Source: Lutimonas saemankumensis (GTDB lineage Bacteria; Bacteroidota; Bacteroidia; Flavobacteriales; Flavobacteriaceae). From it: 64,000 nucleotides of DNA. The stretch covers positions 868,001 through 932,000 of the forward strand of contig NZ_JAIUZR010000004.1 in assembly GCF_020171465.1 (NCBI RefSeq), read 5' to 3'. Of this stretch, positions 17,254-27,275 are shown piece after piece (within the stretch, counting starts at the first letter, position 1; every line of letters starts with the position of its first letter). The notes below the pieces were generated by a model that did no database searches, was not told the origin of the DNA, and was given only the letters and a program-made list of their open reading frames with translations. The translations under genes and the position numbers were made by a program.

Positions 17254-20200
17254 ATGCTCTCAAAATTCACGACAACTTCTCGTTTTATTCTGCTGCTTTC
17301 TCTTTTTATGATCATTCCGATTCAGGCACAACGCAAAAAGCAAAAAAAAAGTAACGCTCAGGCTTCTCTTTATGACGAATCTCTTTACAAAGGTCTCGAA
17401 TACCGTCTAATTGGCCCATTTCGAGGTGGGAGATCCGCGGCGGTGACGGGAGTTCCCGGTGAGGAGAACCTGTTTTATTTTGGATCGACAGGTGGAGGAA
17501 TATGGAAGACTACAGATGGTGGAAGAACATGGGAAAACATCTCTGATGGATATTTTGGAGGGAGTATAGGGTCTATAGCCGTTTCCGAATCGGACAATAA
17601 TGTAATGTATGTAGGTGGAGGAGAGAAGACCGTCAGGGGAAATGTTTCTTCCGGTTATGGAATATTCAAAAGTGAAGATGCCGGGAAAACCTGGATATCT
17701 TCCGGACTGGAAGCCTCGAGGCATATTTCAAGGATCGCCATCCACCCCAGGGACCACAACACAGTTTATGCTGCAGTCATGGGAAATGTTTATAAACCTA
17801 CCAAAGAAAGAGGGGTATACAAATCTGTTGACGGGGGGAAAACATGGAAACAGGTGCTTTTCTCAAACGAGCATTCGGGTGCCGTTGATCTTAAAATGGA
17901 CCCGAATAATCCCAGGATTATTTATGCTTCAACCTGGAGGGTTCAAAGAACTCCTTATAGTTTGAGCAGTGGAGGTGAAGGATCAGCTTTGTGGAAAAGT
18001 ACAGACAGTGGGAATTCCTGGAAGGAGATTTCAAAAAATGAAGGGTTTCCAACGGATACTTTAGGGATCATTGGGGTTACAGTGTCTCCTAAAAATTCGC
18101 AACGCATCTGGGCGATGGTCGAAAATAAGGACAAAGGAGGTTTATACAGAAGTGATGACGGAGGAGAGGAATGGACCCGAGTTAATGAAGAAAGAAAATT
18201 ACGTCAGAGAGCCTGGTACTATACAAGGGTATATGCCGATACAGAGGATGAAAATACGGTATATGTATTGAATGTAAGATATCATAAATCTACGGACGGA
18301 GGTAAATCATTTACGACCCATGTTGCACCCCATGGAGATCATCACGATTTGTGGATCGATCCTCAAGATTCTAAAAGAATGGTCATAGGGGATGATGGTG
18401 GCGCCCAAGTGACTTATGACGGTGGTAAAACCTGGTCAACGTATCACAATCAGCCGACGTCTCAGTTTTACAGGGTTACAACAGATCATAGTTTCCCGTT
18501 TAAGATCCTTGCGGCTCAACAGGATAATTCAACGGTTCGAATAGATCACCGAAGCAGCGGCGGAACAATATCTGAAAGAGACTGGGAATCCACGGCAGGT
18601 GGGGAATCCGCTCATATAGCAGTGGACCCTCTTGACAATGACATTGTTTATGGTGGAAGCTATGATGGATATTTAACAAGAAAGAATCACAGGACCGGAA
18701 CGGTCAGGGCGATTAATGTCTGGCCGGATAATCCAATGGGATCAGGTGCAGAAGCCATGAAATATCGTTTTCAATGGAATTTTCCAATTATTTTTAGCCG
18801 GCATAATCCTAAAAGGCTCTATACATTTTCCAATCATGTTCATATGAGTGAAGATGAAGGCCAGTCCTGGCAGCTGTTGAGTGGTGATCTTACCAGAAAC
18901 GATCCGGAAAAACTCGTATCCAGCGGGGGCCCGATCACCCAGGACAACACCAGTGTTGAATACTATTGTACCATTTTTGCCGCGAATGAGAGCCCGTTGA
19001 AAGAGGGGTTGCTCTGGATAGGGACGGATGACGGCCTGGTTCATGTTTCAAAAAATGGGGGATCTTCCTGGGAAAATGTGACCCCTGCAAACATGCCGGA
19101 ATGGATGATGATCAACAGTATTGAACCTTCCTATTTTGATGAAGGGACATGTTATATCGCCGGAACAAGATATAAACTGGGTGATTTTAAGCCTTATTTG
19201 TATAAAACGTCCGACTATGGAAAGACCTGGGTTCAAATTAACTCTGGAATCGATAAGGAACATTTTACTCGAGTTATCCGGGAAGATCCATCCCGCAAAG
19301 GGTTACTCTACGCTGGAACAGAAACGGGGATGTATATTTCCTTCAATGAAGGATCAAGCTGGCAAAAGTTTCAGTTGAATTTACCGGTGGTTCCTATTAC
19401 CGACCTCGTGGTGAAGGACAACAGCCTGGTCATCGCCACCCAAGGAAGAAGCCTTTGGATGCTGGATGACCTCACTGTTTTACATCAACTCGAAGAGGCA
19501 AAAAACGCGTCTGGTAATTTTTTGTTTGCACCAAAGAAAAGTTACAGGACCAAAGGCTACAAAGCCAAAAAGCCAAAATCGGCAGGAACGAATCTCGAAA
19601 ATGGGGTGATCACCTATTTCAATCTCCCTGATTATGATCAAAAGAAAGATACAGTTTACCTGAACTACCTTTCTATGTCCGGAGACACATTATTTTCTTT
19701 TTCCAATGTTTCAGAAAAAAAAGCCAAAAAGCTTGAATTAGAAAAAGGACCCAATAAACATGTTTGGAACATGAGGACAGAGGGTGCTGAAAAACTGGAC
19801 GGAATGATATTGTGGTGGGCGGATCTTCGCGGGGCCAAGGTTGTGCCTGGTGAATATCAGGTAAGTTTAAATGTAAACGGAGAAGTATTAACCAAGTCAT
19901 TTACGATTCTTGCCGACCCCAGAGCTGAAGCAAGCCTGGAGGATATGAAAAAGCAGTATGAGTTTGTGTCAGAGGTCAATGCCACGATTAATGAGGCACA
20001 CCAGAGTTTAAAACAGATCAAAAAAATCAATGATCAGTTAAAGACCTTTATTGATCAGTATGACGGCACTAAGTCAGTGCAGGCCCTCGTTGATAAGGCT
20101 AAGAACCTGAAAGAGTCCTTTGGAAAGATTGAAAATGAACTTTACCAGACAAAGAATCGAAGCAATCAGGACCCCTTAAATTATCCTATCAAACTCACCA

Positions 20201-20397
20201 ATAAACTGGGCCATCTGAACAGCCTTGTTACTCTCGATGATTTTCCTCCAACAGCCCAGGATATAGATGTTAAAAATGAGTTGACGGCAAAGATCAAAAC
20301 AGAGCTGGATGCCTATGAAAAACTCATTTCAGAAGAAATAGTTAATTTTAACAAAGAATTTAATCAACTTCAATTGGAGTATTTGAATTTGGAATGA
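17254..20397 (+). CDS. Secreted Asp-box (BNR/VPS10-sortilin-like) beta-propeller protein
   Basis: 1047 aa from the ATG at 17254, with a signal peptide ending IQAQ. Residues from about 45 to 760 carry at least ten Asp-box repeats (for example TTDGGRTW, SEDAGKTW, SVDGGKTW, SDDGGEEW, TYDGGKTW, SEDEGQSW, TSDYGKTW), the hallmark of sortilin/VPS10-like and sialidase-fold propellers. The C-terminal 250 residues add a beta domain and a helical stretch (EEISELE-like heptads, LEDMKKQYEFVSEVNATI). In databases such proteins are usually labelled glycosyl hydrolase, but I see no catalytic residues to support that. The AlkB-type gene follows after 20 nt, probably in the same transcript. Confidence 0.85.
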   Translation: MLSKFTTTSRFILLLSLFMIIPIQAQRKKQKKSNAQASLYDESLYKGLEYRLIGPFRGGRSAAVTGVPGEENLFYFGSTGGGIWKTTDGGRTWENISDGYFGGSIGSIAVSESDNNVMYVGGGEKTVRGNVSSGYGIFKSEDAGKTWISSGLEASRHISRIAIHPRDHNTVYAAVMGNVYKPTKERGVYKSVDGGKTWKQVLFSNEHSGAVDLKMDPNNPRIIYASTWRVQRTPYSLSSGGEGSALWKSTDSGNSWKEISKNEGFPTDTLGIIGVTVSPKNSQRIWAMVENKDKGGLYRSDDGGEEWTRVNEERKLRQRAWYYTRVYADTEDENTVYVLNVRYHKSTDGGKSFTTHVAPHGDHHDLWIDPQDSKRMVIGDDGGAQVTYDGGKTWSTYHNQPTSQFYRVTTDHSFPFKILAAQQDNSTVRIDHRSSGGTISERDWESTAGGESAHIAVDPLDNDIVYGGSYDGYLTRKNHRTGTVRAINVWPDNPMGSGAEAMKYRFQWNFPIIFSRHNPKRLYTFSNHVHMSEDEGQSWQLLSGDLTRNDPEKLVSSGGPITQDNTSVEYYCTIFAANESPLKEGLLWIGTDDGLVHVSKNGGSSWENVTPANMPEWMMINSIEPSYFDEGTCYIAGTRYKLGDFKPYLYKTSDYGKTWVQINSGIDKEHFTRVIREDPSRKGLLYAGTETGMYISFNEGSSWQKFQLNLPVVPITDLVVKDNSLVIATQGRSLWMLDDLTVLHQLEEAKNASGNFLFAPKKSYRTKGYKAKKPKSAGTNLENGVITYFNLPDYDQKKDTVYLNYLSMSGDTLFSFSNVSEKKAKKLELEKGPNKHVWNMRTEGAEKLDGMILWWADLRGAKVVPGEYQVSLNVNGEVLTKSFTILADPRAEASLEDMKKQYEFVSEVNATINEAHQSLKQIKKINDQLKTFIDQYDGTKSVQALVDKAKNLKESFGKIENELYQTKNRSNQDPLNYPIKLTNKLGHLNSLVTLDDFPPTAQDIDVKNELTAKIKTELDAYEKLISEEIVNFNKEFNQLQLEYLNLE

Positions 20398-20417
20398 TGA
20401 AGAAACTGAATTAAAAA

Positions 20418-21449
20418 ATGATGAAAAGGCTGAAATACCTGTTTGTTTATATACTTCCCTTATCTGTGTATTACTCCTTTAACAATGTGGGTATCAAAAC
20501 TTTTTTCCCCATTATCCTTGTCTTTGGCATTGTTCCGTTTCTGGAGCTCTTTTTAAAACCTGACAGGACTAATTTTGATCCTGAGAAGTCCTTAAAGGAA
20601 AAACACAATAAGTTCTACGACTGGATTTTGTATTTGTCCGTACCAGTTCAGTTGTTGATGCTTGTTTCTTTTTTCTATGTGATCGAGCTCACCCCTGTAA
20701 ACTCTGTATCCTTTGCCGGAAAAGTTTTTTCAATGGGTTTATTGTGTGGGGTCCTTGGAATCAACATTGGTCATGAACTAGGACATCGTTCATCGAGATT
20801 GGAACAGTTTCTGGGTGAAATATTGCTGCTTACTTCGCTGAATACCCACTTTCTTCCTTACCATAATGAAGGGCATCACAGGGAAGTGGCTACCGCTTCT
20901 GATGCGGCAACTGCCAAAAAAGGCCAATCTGTGTATTCGTTCTGGTTTACTTCGCATTTTGGAAGTTATGTCAAGGCCTGGAAACTTGAAAATAACAGGA
21001 TGAAAAGAAAAGGAAGATCGGTTCTATCGTTATCGAACAGAATGGTGGTTTATTCTATGGCAAATGTCTTGCTACTCGGTTCGATCTATTATTTTTTCGA
21101 CCTTAAAGTGTTATTTGCCTTTTTAGCGGCCTCTGTTATCGGGATACTTCTTTTGGAAACGGTGAATTATATAGAGCACTACGGTTTACTGAGGGCTAAA
21201 AAAGAATCTGGAAGGTATGAAAGGGTAAATGCATCGCATTCCTGGAATTCAGATCATCAAATAGGGCGTTTGATGCTTTTTAACTTATCGAGACACTCTG
21301 ATCACCACTATAAAGCCAGTAAAAAATACCAGATCCTGGAATCATTGCCTGAAAGCCCTCAGATGCCTACGGGTTATCCGGGGATGATGATGCTTTCCCT
21401 GATATCACCACTATGGTTTTCAGTCATGGACGATAAAATTGCTTCCTAA
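20418..21449 (+). CDS. AlkB-type membrane di-iron hydroxylase (alkane 1-monooxygenase family)
   Basis: 343 aa integral membrane protein with the full set of histidine motifs: HELGH (119-123), HNEGHH (149-154, same spacing as the canonical second box), NYIEHYG (250-256) and RHSDHH (292-297). About six hydrophobic segments. Family enzymes hydroxylate terminal methyl groups of alkanes or related chains, using a rubredoxin as electron donor; none is adjacent here. It is shorter than Pseudomonas AlkB (about 400 aa). The substrate is unknown: alkane, fatty acyl chain or another lipid. It lies 20 nt after the Asp-box protein gene and is convergent with the MscS gene. Confidence 0.9.
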   Translation: MMKRLKYLFVYILPLSVYYSFNNVGIKTFFPIILVFGIVPFLELFLKPDRTNFDPEKSLKEKHNKFYDWILYLSVPVQLLMLVSFFYVIELTPVNSVSFAGKVFSMGLLCGVLGINIGHELGHRSSRLEQFLGEILLLTSLNTHFLPYHNEGHHREVATASDAATAKKGQSVYSFWFTSHFGSYVKAWKLENNRMKRKGRSVLSLSNRMVVYSMANVLLLGSIYYFFDLKVLFAFLAASVIGILLLETVNYIEHYGLLRAKKESGRYERVNASHSWNSDHQIGRLMLFNLSRHSDHHYKASKKYQILESLPESPQMPTGYPGMMMLSLISPLWFSVMDDKIAS

Positions 21450-21461
21450 GTTCTAGCCGAT

Positions 21462-23912
21462 TTATTCTTTACCGCCCGGACTTTCTGAAATGATGCGTCT
21501 TACCGGCGCAGGAGCCTGAATACCTTCTTCTTTCAGGGTTTTGAAAATAATCAAGGCAATTTCGCTGTCAGTTTTCAATGTATCAGAAAAGGTGGTCCAG
21601 TACAATAAGGCAAAATTCAAATTACCATCAGGGCCGTATCCGTAGAAATAGGTTTTAGGAGCAGGGTCCTTACTGGTATGCGGATGGTCACCGGCTATTT
21701 TGTTGAATAGTTGTATTACTTTTTCAGGATCAGCATCCGGAGATGTCTTCATAGGGATCTTACTTCTTCTATTTCGGTTAGAAAGCGTCCAGTTTACCAC
21801 TTTTTTGGAAATCAGATCTCCATTGGGAATAATGACTTCGGCTCCTGAATAGGCTCTGATATTACTTGAACGGACACCGATGTTCGTTACCACACCCATT
21901 TCCATATCAACCTCGATGGTGTCTCCTAAATTGATGGGCCTTTCAAAGGCTAAAATAAGTCCGGAAACAAAATTCAGCACCACATTCTGCAAACCAAAAC
22001 CAATACCAACGCCCAGGGCCCCTAAAATAAATCCAAGTTTACTCAGATCAACTCCCGCAGCGGAGAGTCCGGCATAAAGACCAAGTCCAATAACAACGAT
22101 TCTCAGGACAAGTGAAATGGCAGGTGCAACTCCTCTTGGAAGCACATTCACCATCCATTCATCCTGAAATAAAGTTGCGGCAATTTTGGCAATGAACAGT
22201 GTAATTATAAATATACCTATGAAGGCAAGAATACCGCCTAGAGATATGGTCATTTCGCCCACGATCCATTCAATTGCCATAATCTCTCCATACCAGTCGA
22301 CAATGAAATCGAATACCTCAAAACTCGAGAGGGTAAAGAACATCCAGGCCACAAACCCAATAAAATTGAATAAGGGCCGAATCCTTTGATGGGTAGCGTT
22401 GACCATGGAAGTAATGGTCTGAATATTGGTCGATTTTCTAAACTTAAAAATCAGGATAAAAATACTTGTAAAAACTTTCACCGCCAGGTAAAGAATTACC
22501 CCAAATGTAAGCGATACGATGACGGCTTTTGTAATATAGTTGGCAAGGGCAACCATTCCAATGATATTCGCAACCAAGGCTAAAATCAACAAGAACATAT
22601 ACAGGGCCGAAATAATTTTGAAGGATCTGAAAATCTGGGTAAATTTTTCAGGGTACGTTTTGACTATCTTACGCCCAACATATAAAGACATGAACAGCAG
22701 AATAGTATCTGCAATTAAAATCCATCGGATCAAATTAACCTTTACCCCGATAAAAGCCTCAAAGGTATTGATCAGATAGACCACAAAAAGCAGCCAAAGA
22801 AATATGCTGAATTTTTTATGGGTTACTTTAGGCAGTAACAGGACCGTGGCGAAGAGTATCACCATAACATGAAACTCCGCATATGCCGGCACCATGGAAT
22901 CATAGAAGAAGGCAGAAACAAGAATTCCTACAGAGAGCACAGTAAGTAGCGGGTTTTTAAGAATTATTTTTGCCTGTATTTCGATAGGGTTCCTTAAAGT
23001 GAGGATATTTTTTTTCCATTTAGAATTCGCCAGGATCAAAAAAGCCAGAAGTAAGATCAGGAAGATGACCTGCAGGACAACAATTTTTGTGTTCAGATGA
23101 AAAAAATCCAGGAACTGCTTCTTGTTCTGACTAATTCCTTTTTTGATTAAACCGAATGAAGAAAGTGATTCCGCAGAAACACTGTCGCTGACCATTACGG
23201 GCTCTATTTTTTGCCAAATGGGAGGGCTGTCAAAAACAAAGTAGTCTTTCCTTCTTTGATTTTCAGCAAACTCAATATTGGCTATTTCCTCATCCACGAT
23301 GAGCACCAGTTCGGTAATTTTTTTTTGTGTAACAAAAACACTGTCTAACCTTTCCTGGGCCAAAGACATGATCTCATTCAGTGCATCAATAGAAGTTTTA
23401 AAGCTGTCGGCTATGTCCTTGGACTCCGTTCTGCCCTCCAGCTCTTTTTTTGTCAGTTCCCATCTTTTTAGGTCATTATAAACATCGTTGATGATTCGGC
23501 TGATTTCCTCAGACCTGTTTTTAACCGTAGACTGGTATTGATTTAAAATCGATTTGTAATTCGACCATTCTACTTTTCGGACCTTCAGATCCCTCAGCGA
23601 AACATCTTCTCTTTTTAAAAATGCCGAGTCTACCAGATCAAGAATTTCAGGCGCAGCCTGCTCAACAATGGAATCTATATCTGATATTTTAGAACTTTTC
23701 TCGAGAGTACTTTTCAATTTCAGATAAGATTGCCCCAGTTTTTCAGATTCCTCTGAAATATCTCCAATGGCAATTGCTTCCTGTTTTACAGCGGTGGTGT
23801 CTGAGGCCTGTGAAGAATCCTGAGCAATGACATTATGAGGACTCAAAAAAAGAAGGCACAGGGCCAAGAGGAATTGAACCGAGTATAGCTTTGTAACGCA
23901 CTTGAGCTTCAT
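21462..23912 (-). CDS. Large mechanosensitive ion channel, MscS family
   Basis: 816 aa from the ATG at 23912 (the upstream TTG at 23936 is unlikely). Signal peptide ending NVIAQ, then a periplasmic mostly helical region to about residue 265 with coiled-coil character, then about ten membrane segments. The MscS core is near the end: the pore helix and beta domain read ILGALGVGIGFGLQNVVLNF, FERPINLGDTIEVD and GVVTNIGVRSS...EVIIPNGDLISKKVVNWT. It resembles MscK/YnaI-type long channels, releasing solutes on hypo-osmotic shock. Followed at 23972 by the end of tex on the same strand; convergent with the AlkB gene. Confidence 0.92.
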   Translation of the reverse strand: MKLKCVTKLYSVQFLLALCLLFLSPHNVIAQDSSQASDTTAVKQEAIAIGDISEESEKLGQSYLKLKSTLEKSSKISDIDSIVEQAAPEILDLVDSAFLKREDVSLRDLKVRKVEWSNYKSILNQYQSTVKNRSEEISRIINDVYNDLKRWELTKKELEGRTESKDIADSFKTSIDALNEIMSLAQERLDSVFVTQKKITELVLIVDEEIANIEFAENQRRKDYFVFDSPPIWQKIEPVMVSDSVSAESLSSFGLIKKGISQNKKQFLDFFHLNTKIVVLQVIFLILLLAFLILANSKWKKNILTLRNPIEIQAKIILKNPLLTVLSVGILVSAFFYDSMVPAYAEFHVMVILFATVLLLPKVTHKKFSIFLWLLFVVYLINTFEAFIGVKVNLIRWILIADTILLFMSLYVGRKIVKTYPEKFTQIFRSFKIISALYMFLLILALVANIIGMVALANYITKAVIVSLTFGVILYLAVKVFTSIFILIFKFRKSTNIQTITSMVNATHQRIRPLFNFIGFVAWMFFTLSSFEVFDFIVDWYGEIMAIEWIVGEMTISLGGILAFIGIFIITLFIAKIAATLFQDEWMVNVLPRGVAPAISLVLRIVVIGLGLYAGLSAAGVDLSKLGFILGALGVGIGFGLQNVVLNFVSGLILAFERPINLGDTIEVDMEMGVVTNIGVRSSNIRAYSGAEVIIPNGDLISKKVVNWTLSNRNRRSKIPMKTSPDADPEKVIQLFNKIAGDHPHTSKDPAPKTYFYGYGPDGNLNFALLYWTTFSDTLKTDSEIALIIFKTLKEEGIQAPAPVRRIISESPGGKE

Positions 23913-23971
23913 ATTGAGGAGATTTGAAAGGAACAAGATACTTATTTTTTACAAAAAGACTGAGATCAGCA

Positions 23972-26098
23972 TTACAGGGATTTATGAAGAGCCAGTTGAA
24001 TGCGTTTACGTTCTTTATCTACTTGTAAAACCTTGACAATGACCTGCTGCTGAAGAGAAACAATTTCATTTACATCCCTTACAAAAGTGTCTGAAAGATT
24101 AGATACATGAATCAGTCCGTTTTCTTTGATCCCAATGTCCACAAAGCAGCCGAAGTTGGTTATATTATTAATAATTCCGGGTAACAAAAGGTTTTCTCTT
24201 AGGTCATCGATACTCTTAACGTTTTGGTCAAAACTGAAAACTTTTGCTTTTTCCCTTGGGTCAAGCCCGGGTTTTTCCAATTCTTTTAGTATATCCTTTA
24301 GCGTAGGCAGGCCAACTTCTTCGGAGCAGTACTTATTAAGGTCGATTTTTGAAATTAGCTCGGAATTACCAATTAACTCGGTTATGGAATGACCAGAATC
24401 CTTTGCCATCTTTTGAACAAGAGAATAGCGTTCAGGGTGCACAGCAGAATCATCAAGTGGATTTTTGGCATTTTTTATTCGAAGGAACCCCGCGCTTTGT
24501 TCAAATGTTTTTTCACCCAGTCTTGAAACTTTTTTGATGTCCTTTCTCGATTCAAATGAACCGATCTCGTTTCTGTAAGCCACGATGTTTTCGGCTAGTT
24601 TCGTTCCTAAACCAGAAACGTAACTCAAAAGGGGAACACTTGCCGTATTTATATTTACGCCGACAGTGTTTACACAACTTTCTACCACTGAATCAAGGCT
24701 CCGTTTCAGTTTATTCTGATCTACATCGTGCTGATACTGGCCCACTCCAATGGATTTAGGATCTATTTTAACTAACTCAGCAAGAGGGTCTGAAAGCCTT
24801 CTCCCTATGGATATGGCTCCCCTGACCGTGACGTCGTAATTAGGAAATTCCGCTCTCGCGATAGGAGAGGCAGAATAAATAGAGGCTCCTGCTTCATTCA
24901 CCACAAAAACCTCTATTTCTCTGTTAAATCGAATCCTTTTTACAAGATTTTCAGTTTCCCGTGATGCTGTGCCATTTCCGATAGCAATGGCTTGAATACG
25001 ATGCGCGTCAACGAGAGAACTTATTTTCTTGATTGCATTTCTGGAGTCATTTTTTGGAGGATGAGGAAAAATGGTTTCATTGTGCTCCAGTCTTCCCTGT
25101 GCATCCAGACAAACGATTTTACAACCTGTCCTGAAACCAGGATCGATAGCGAGGATTTTTTTCTCTCCAAGTGGTGCCCCAAGCAATAATTGTCTAAGAT
25201 TTTTTGAAAATACAGTAATCGCCTGCTCATCTGCATCTTCTTTTGCTGCCTGAAGAATTTCGTTTGAAAGGGAAGGATAAAGGAGTCTTTTGAAGGCGTC
25301 ATCAATGGCCTTGTCAATTTGAACGGAACACTCATTATGATTGGAAATTACTCTTTCTTTGATCTCATCGAGAACCCTTTCTTTATCCAGGTTTATATCT
25401 ACACGTATAAAACCTTCTTTTTCGGCTCTTAAGATGGCAAGAAGACGATGTGAAGGACAAGATTTCAAGGCCTCTTCCCACTTGAAATAATCCTTGAATT
25501 TTTGCCCCTTTTCCAAATCTTGTTTGGACTTGACTACCTTGGTCTCAATTCTTGCAAACTTACTGAGGTGCCATCTAATTCTGTTTCTGATACTGCTTCT
25601 TTCGTTTATCCATTCGGCGATGATGTGCCTTGCTCCTTCAAGTGCTTCAGCTTCTTCAAGCTCCTCGGAAGTGAATCGTCTTACAATCTGGTCCAGATGA
25701 TCGGGTTTTTGGCTCATGATGATCTTTGCCAGCGGTTCCAAACCGTTACGTCTGGCCGTTTCTGCTTTTGTCTTTCGCTTTTTCCTGAATGGAAGGTAAA
25801 GGTCTTCAAGTGTATTTAGATCAATGGATGATTCAATCTGTGATTGCAACTGTTCGGTTAAAACCTCTTGTTCTTTGAGTGATTTTAAAATACTTAGTTT
25901 TCTTTTTTCTAACTCTTCAAAGCTTTTTTTGAATTCAAGAATTTTGCCTATCTCCAGCTCATCGAGATTGCCGGTACGCTCTTTTCTGTATCTCGAAATG
26001 AAAGGTACTGTGCAGTCTTCATTTAGAAGCTGAATCGTATTTTCAATGCCTTTTAGAGGAAGATTTGTTCTGGAATTTATATAATTGAGTAATTGCAT
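23972..26098 (-). CDS. tex: Tex-family S1 RNA-binding protein
   Basis: 708 aa. Order of domains: N-terminal Tex helical region, YqgF-like RNase H fold (KKILAIDPGFRTGCKIVCLD, about 325-345), helix-hairpin-helix pair (VNINTASVPLLSYVSGLGTKLAENIV) and a C-terminal S1 domain (NITNFGCFVDIGIKENGLIHVSNLS). Tex proteins bind nucleic acid and influence transcription; in some bacteria they affect toxin expression or stress survival. It has a well-formed promoter with both boxes, and a perfect 12-base inverted repeat overlaps that promoter. It is followed by the MscS gene with 59 nt between. Confidence 0.95.
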   Translation of the reverse strand: MQLLNYINSRTNLPLKGIENTIQLLNEDCTVPFISRYRKERTGNLDELEIGKILEFKKSFEELEKRKLSILKSLKEQEVLTEQLQSQIESSIDLNTLEDLYLPFRKKRKTKAETARRNGLEPLAKIIMSQKPDHLDQIVRRFTSEELEEAEALEGARHIIAEWINERSSIRNRIRWHLSKFARIETKVVKSKQDLEKGQKFKDYFKWEEALKSCPSHRLLAILRAEKEGFIRVDINLDKERVLDEIKERVISNHNECSVQIDKAIDDAFKRLLYPSLSNEILQAAKEDADEQAITVFSKNLRQLLLGAPLGEKKILAIDPGFRTGCKIVCLDAQGRLEHNETIFPHPPKNDSRNAIKKISSLVDAHRIQAIAIGNGTASRETENLVKRIRFNREIEVFVVNEAGASIYSASPIARAEFPNYDVTVRGAISIGRRLSDPLAELVKIDPKSIGVGQYQHDVDQNKLKRSLDSVVESCVNTVGVNINTASVPLLSYVSGLGTKLAENIVAYRNEIGSFESRKDIKKVSRLGEKTFEQSAGFLRIKNAKNPLDDSAVHPERYSLVQKMAKDSGHSITELIGNSELISKIDLNKYCSEEVGLPTLKDILKELEKPGLDPREKAKVFSFDQNVKSIDDLRENLLLPGIINNITNFGCFVDIGIKENGLIHVSNLSDTFVRDVNEIVSLQQQVIVKVLQVDKERKRIQLALHKSL

Positions 26099-26117
26099 GG
26101 ATCATATTTGATAAATG

Positions 26118-26146
26118 CAAAGGTATTGTTTCGGTTTCAGAAACAA
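26118..26146 (-). promoter_or_regulatory. Promoter of tex
   Basis: Minus strand: TTG (26146-26144), 18-nt spacer, then TACCTTTG (26125-26118), an exact TAnnTTTG match 19 nt before the tex ATG. Both boxes and the spacing fit the Bacteroidota promoter. Confidence 0.6.
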
Positions 26147-26151
26147 TACCT
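26121..26151. promoter_or_regulatory. Perfect 12-base inverted repeat over the tex promoter
   Basis: AGGTATTGTTTC (26121-26132) and GAAACAATACCT (26140-26151) around a 7-nt loop. It spans the -33 box and part of the -7 box of tex. It could be an operator, or a hairpin ending the sigma/anti-sigma/barrel transcript that stops at 26202; no T-run follows it, which argues for the operator. Confidence 0.5.
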
Positions 26152-26201
26152 GATAGATCAAAAGCCAGTGAAATTATATGTCATGAATTTCTGATTGAAT
26201 C

Positions 26202-27257
26202 CTATAGATCGAATCGCAGGCCTAAAGAAATATTATTTTCCTTTCGATTAGGTTCGTTGAAGATCCTGTTCAAATCATATTTTACATATACTGAGAAGGC
26301 GTCTACTCCAATATAACTGCTTACCCCATAGATCAGATTACTCGTATTATAACTTTGGGTGATCTTGTCTTTTCGTTTCGAGCCATCTACTGTATATTTC
26401 AGTTTTTGCCGGGTTCTAAGATTAAATCCAAAATAGCCTCCAATTCCGTATTTGAATTTTTTTCGTGTAGAGTATCGAAAATAATTTCCTTTGTCAATTT
26501 TTCGGGAAGGACCAAATTCAAAATGAACAGGGACAACCAGATTATCCATTCGGAGTTTTGATTTGGTCAGGCTTCCGGGAAATTCTTCTAAATAGGTCAG
26601 TTCACCATCCTGAACAAAATACTTGTTATCGGTAGGGTTTAAGCCATTGAACTGAAAGGCAAAACCATACCGAAAGCGAACCGAATTCGAGTTCTGTGCC
26701 AGTCGGGTGGTCCATGTCCACCCCATTTCAAAGAATTTGCTTTTTCCCATTTTATAGGGAGATTTGTTTATGGACTGCCCTTCAATAATAGCATTGTTAA
26801 AACCAAAAGCAATTAATAAATTGGAATGGGTCCTTTTGTCATATTTTTTTTGCTTCCCGGTAGAGATTTCAATCAATTGATCTTCATCATCAAATACCTG
26901 GATCTTTAACCTTGAAGGATCTTTGCCTTCTTCAATATTGGTATCTATGGTATCCTTGTAAACTCCTCCTCTAGCTGATAAAGCCACAGAATTCTCAAGA
27001 ATGGCGATTTTGTTTTCAATATTTAAAGCATGAATTTCGGCGGCCTCTTCCTTGAGTTTTTCAGCCTCTTCAGCGTCGATCTCACCTTCATTGTATCGTT
27101 CGTTTATGGCCAGGACTTTTTTCTTGAGAGCCTCTTTTTCTTCACTGATTATTTGCTCCTTTTTTTGCTGCAAAGTATCTTCGGTTTCCTGCCCTGAAAT
27201 TTCAGAACAAAGCATAAGATGGCCTAATAGAAATGTAAATAAAACTATTTTTTTCAT
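26202..27257 (-). CDS. Outer-membrane beta-barrel-like protein
   Basis: 351 aa. Signal peptide ending ISGQ, then a charged coiled-coil segment at about residues 28-85 (KKEQIISEEKEALKKKVLAINERYNEGEIDAEEAEKLKEEAAE...). The remainder is beta-rich with alternating aromatic strands (FRYGFAFQFNGL, YGIGGYFGFNLRTRQKL, NNISLGLRFDL) and ends in Leu after an aromatic, as outer-membrane barrels often do. No enzymatic motif. It is the third gene after an ECF sigma factor and an anti-sigma-like protein on the same strand, so it may be a target or output of that system. Confidence 0.7.
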   Translation of the reverse strand: MKKIVLFTFLLGHLMLCSEISGQETEDTLQQKKEQIISEEKEALKKKVLAINERYNEGEIDAEEAEKLKEEAAEIHALNIENKIAILENSVALSARGGVYKDTIDTNIEEGKDPSRLKIQVFDDEDQLIEISTGKQKKYDKRTHSNLLIAFGFNNAIIEGQSINKSPYKMGKSKFFEMGWTWTTRLAQNSNSVRFRYGFAFQFNGLNPTDNKYFVQDGELTYLEEFPGSLTKSKLRMDNLVVPVHFEFGPSRKIDKGNYFRYSTRKKFKYGIGGYFGFNLRTRQKLKYTVDGSKRKDKITQSYNTSNLIYGVSSYIGVDAFSVYVKYDLNRIFNEPNRKENNISLGLRFDL

Positions 27258-27275
27258 GATAAATATGTTGAGGAA

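Noticed and set aside
17046-17354. Plus-strand frame of 102 codons across the IS remnant and the Asp-box start
   Set aside because: It is mostly antisense to the transposase remnant and has no family pattern.
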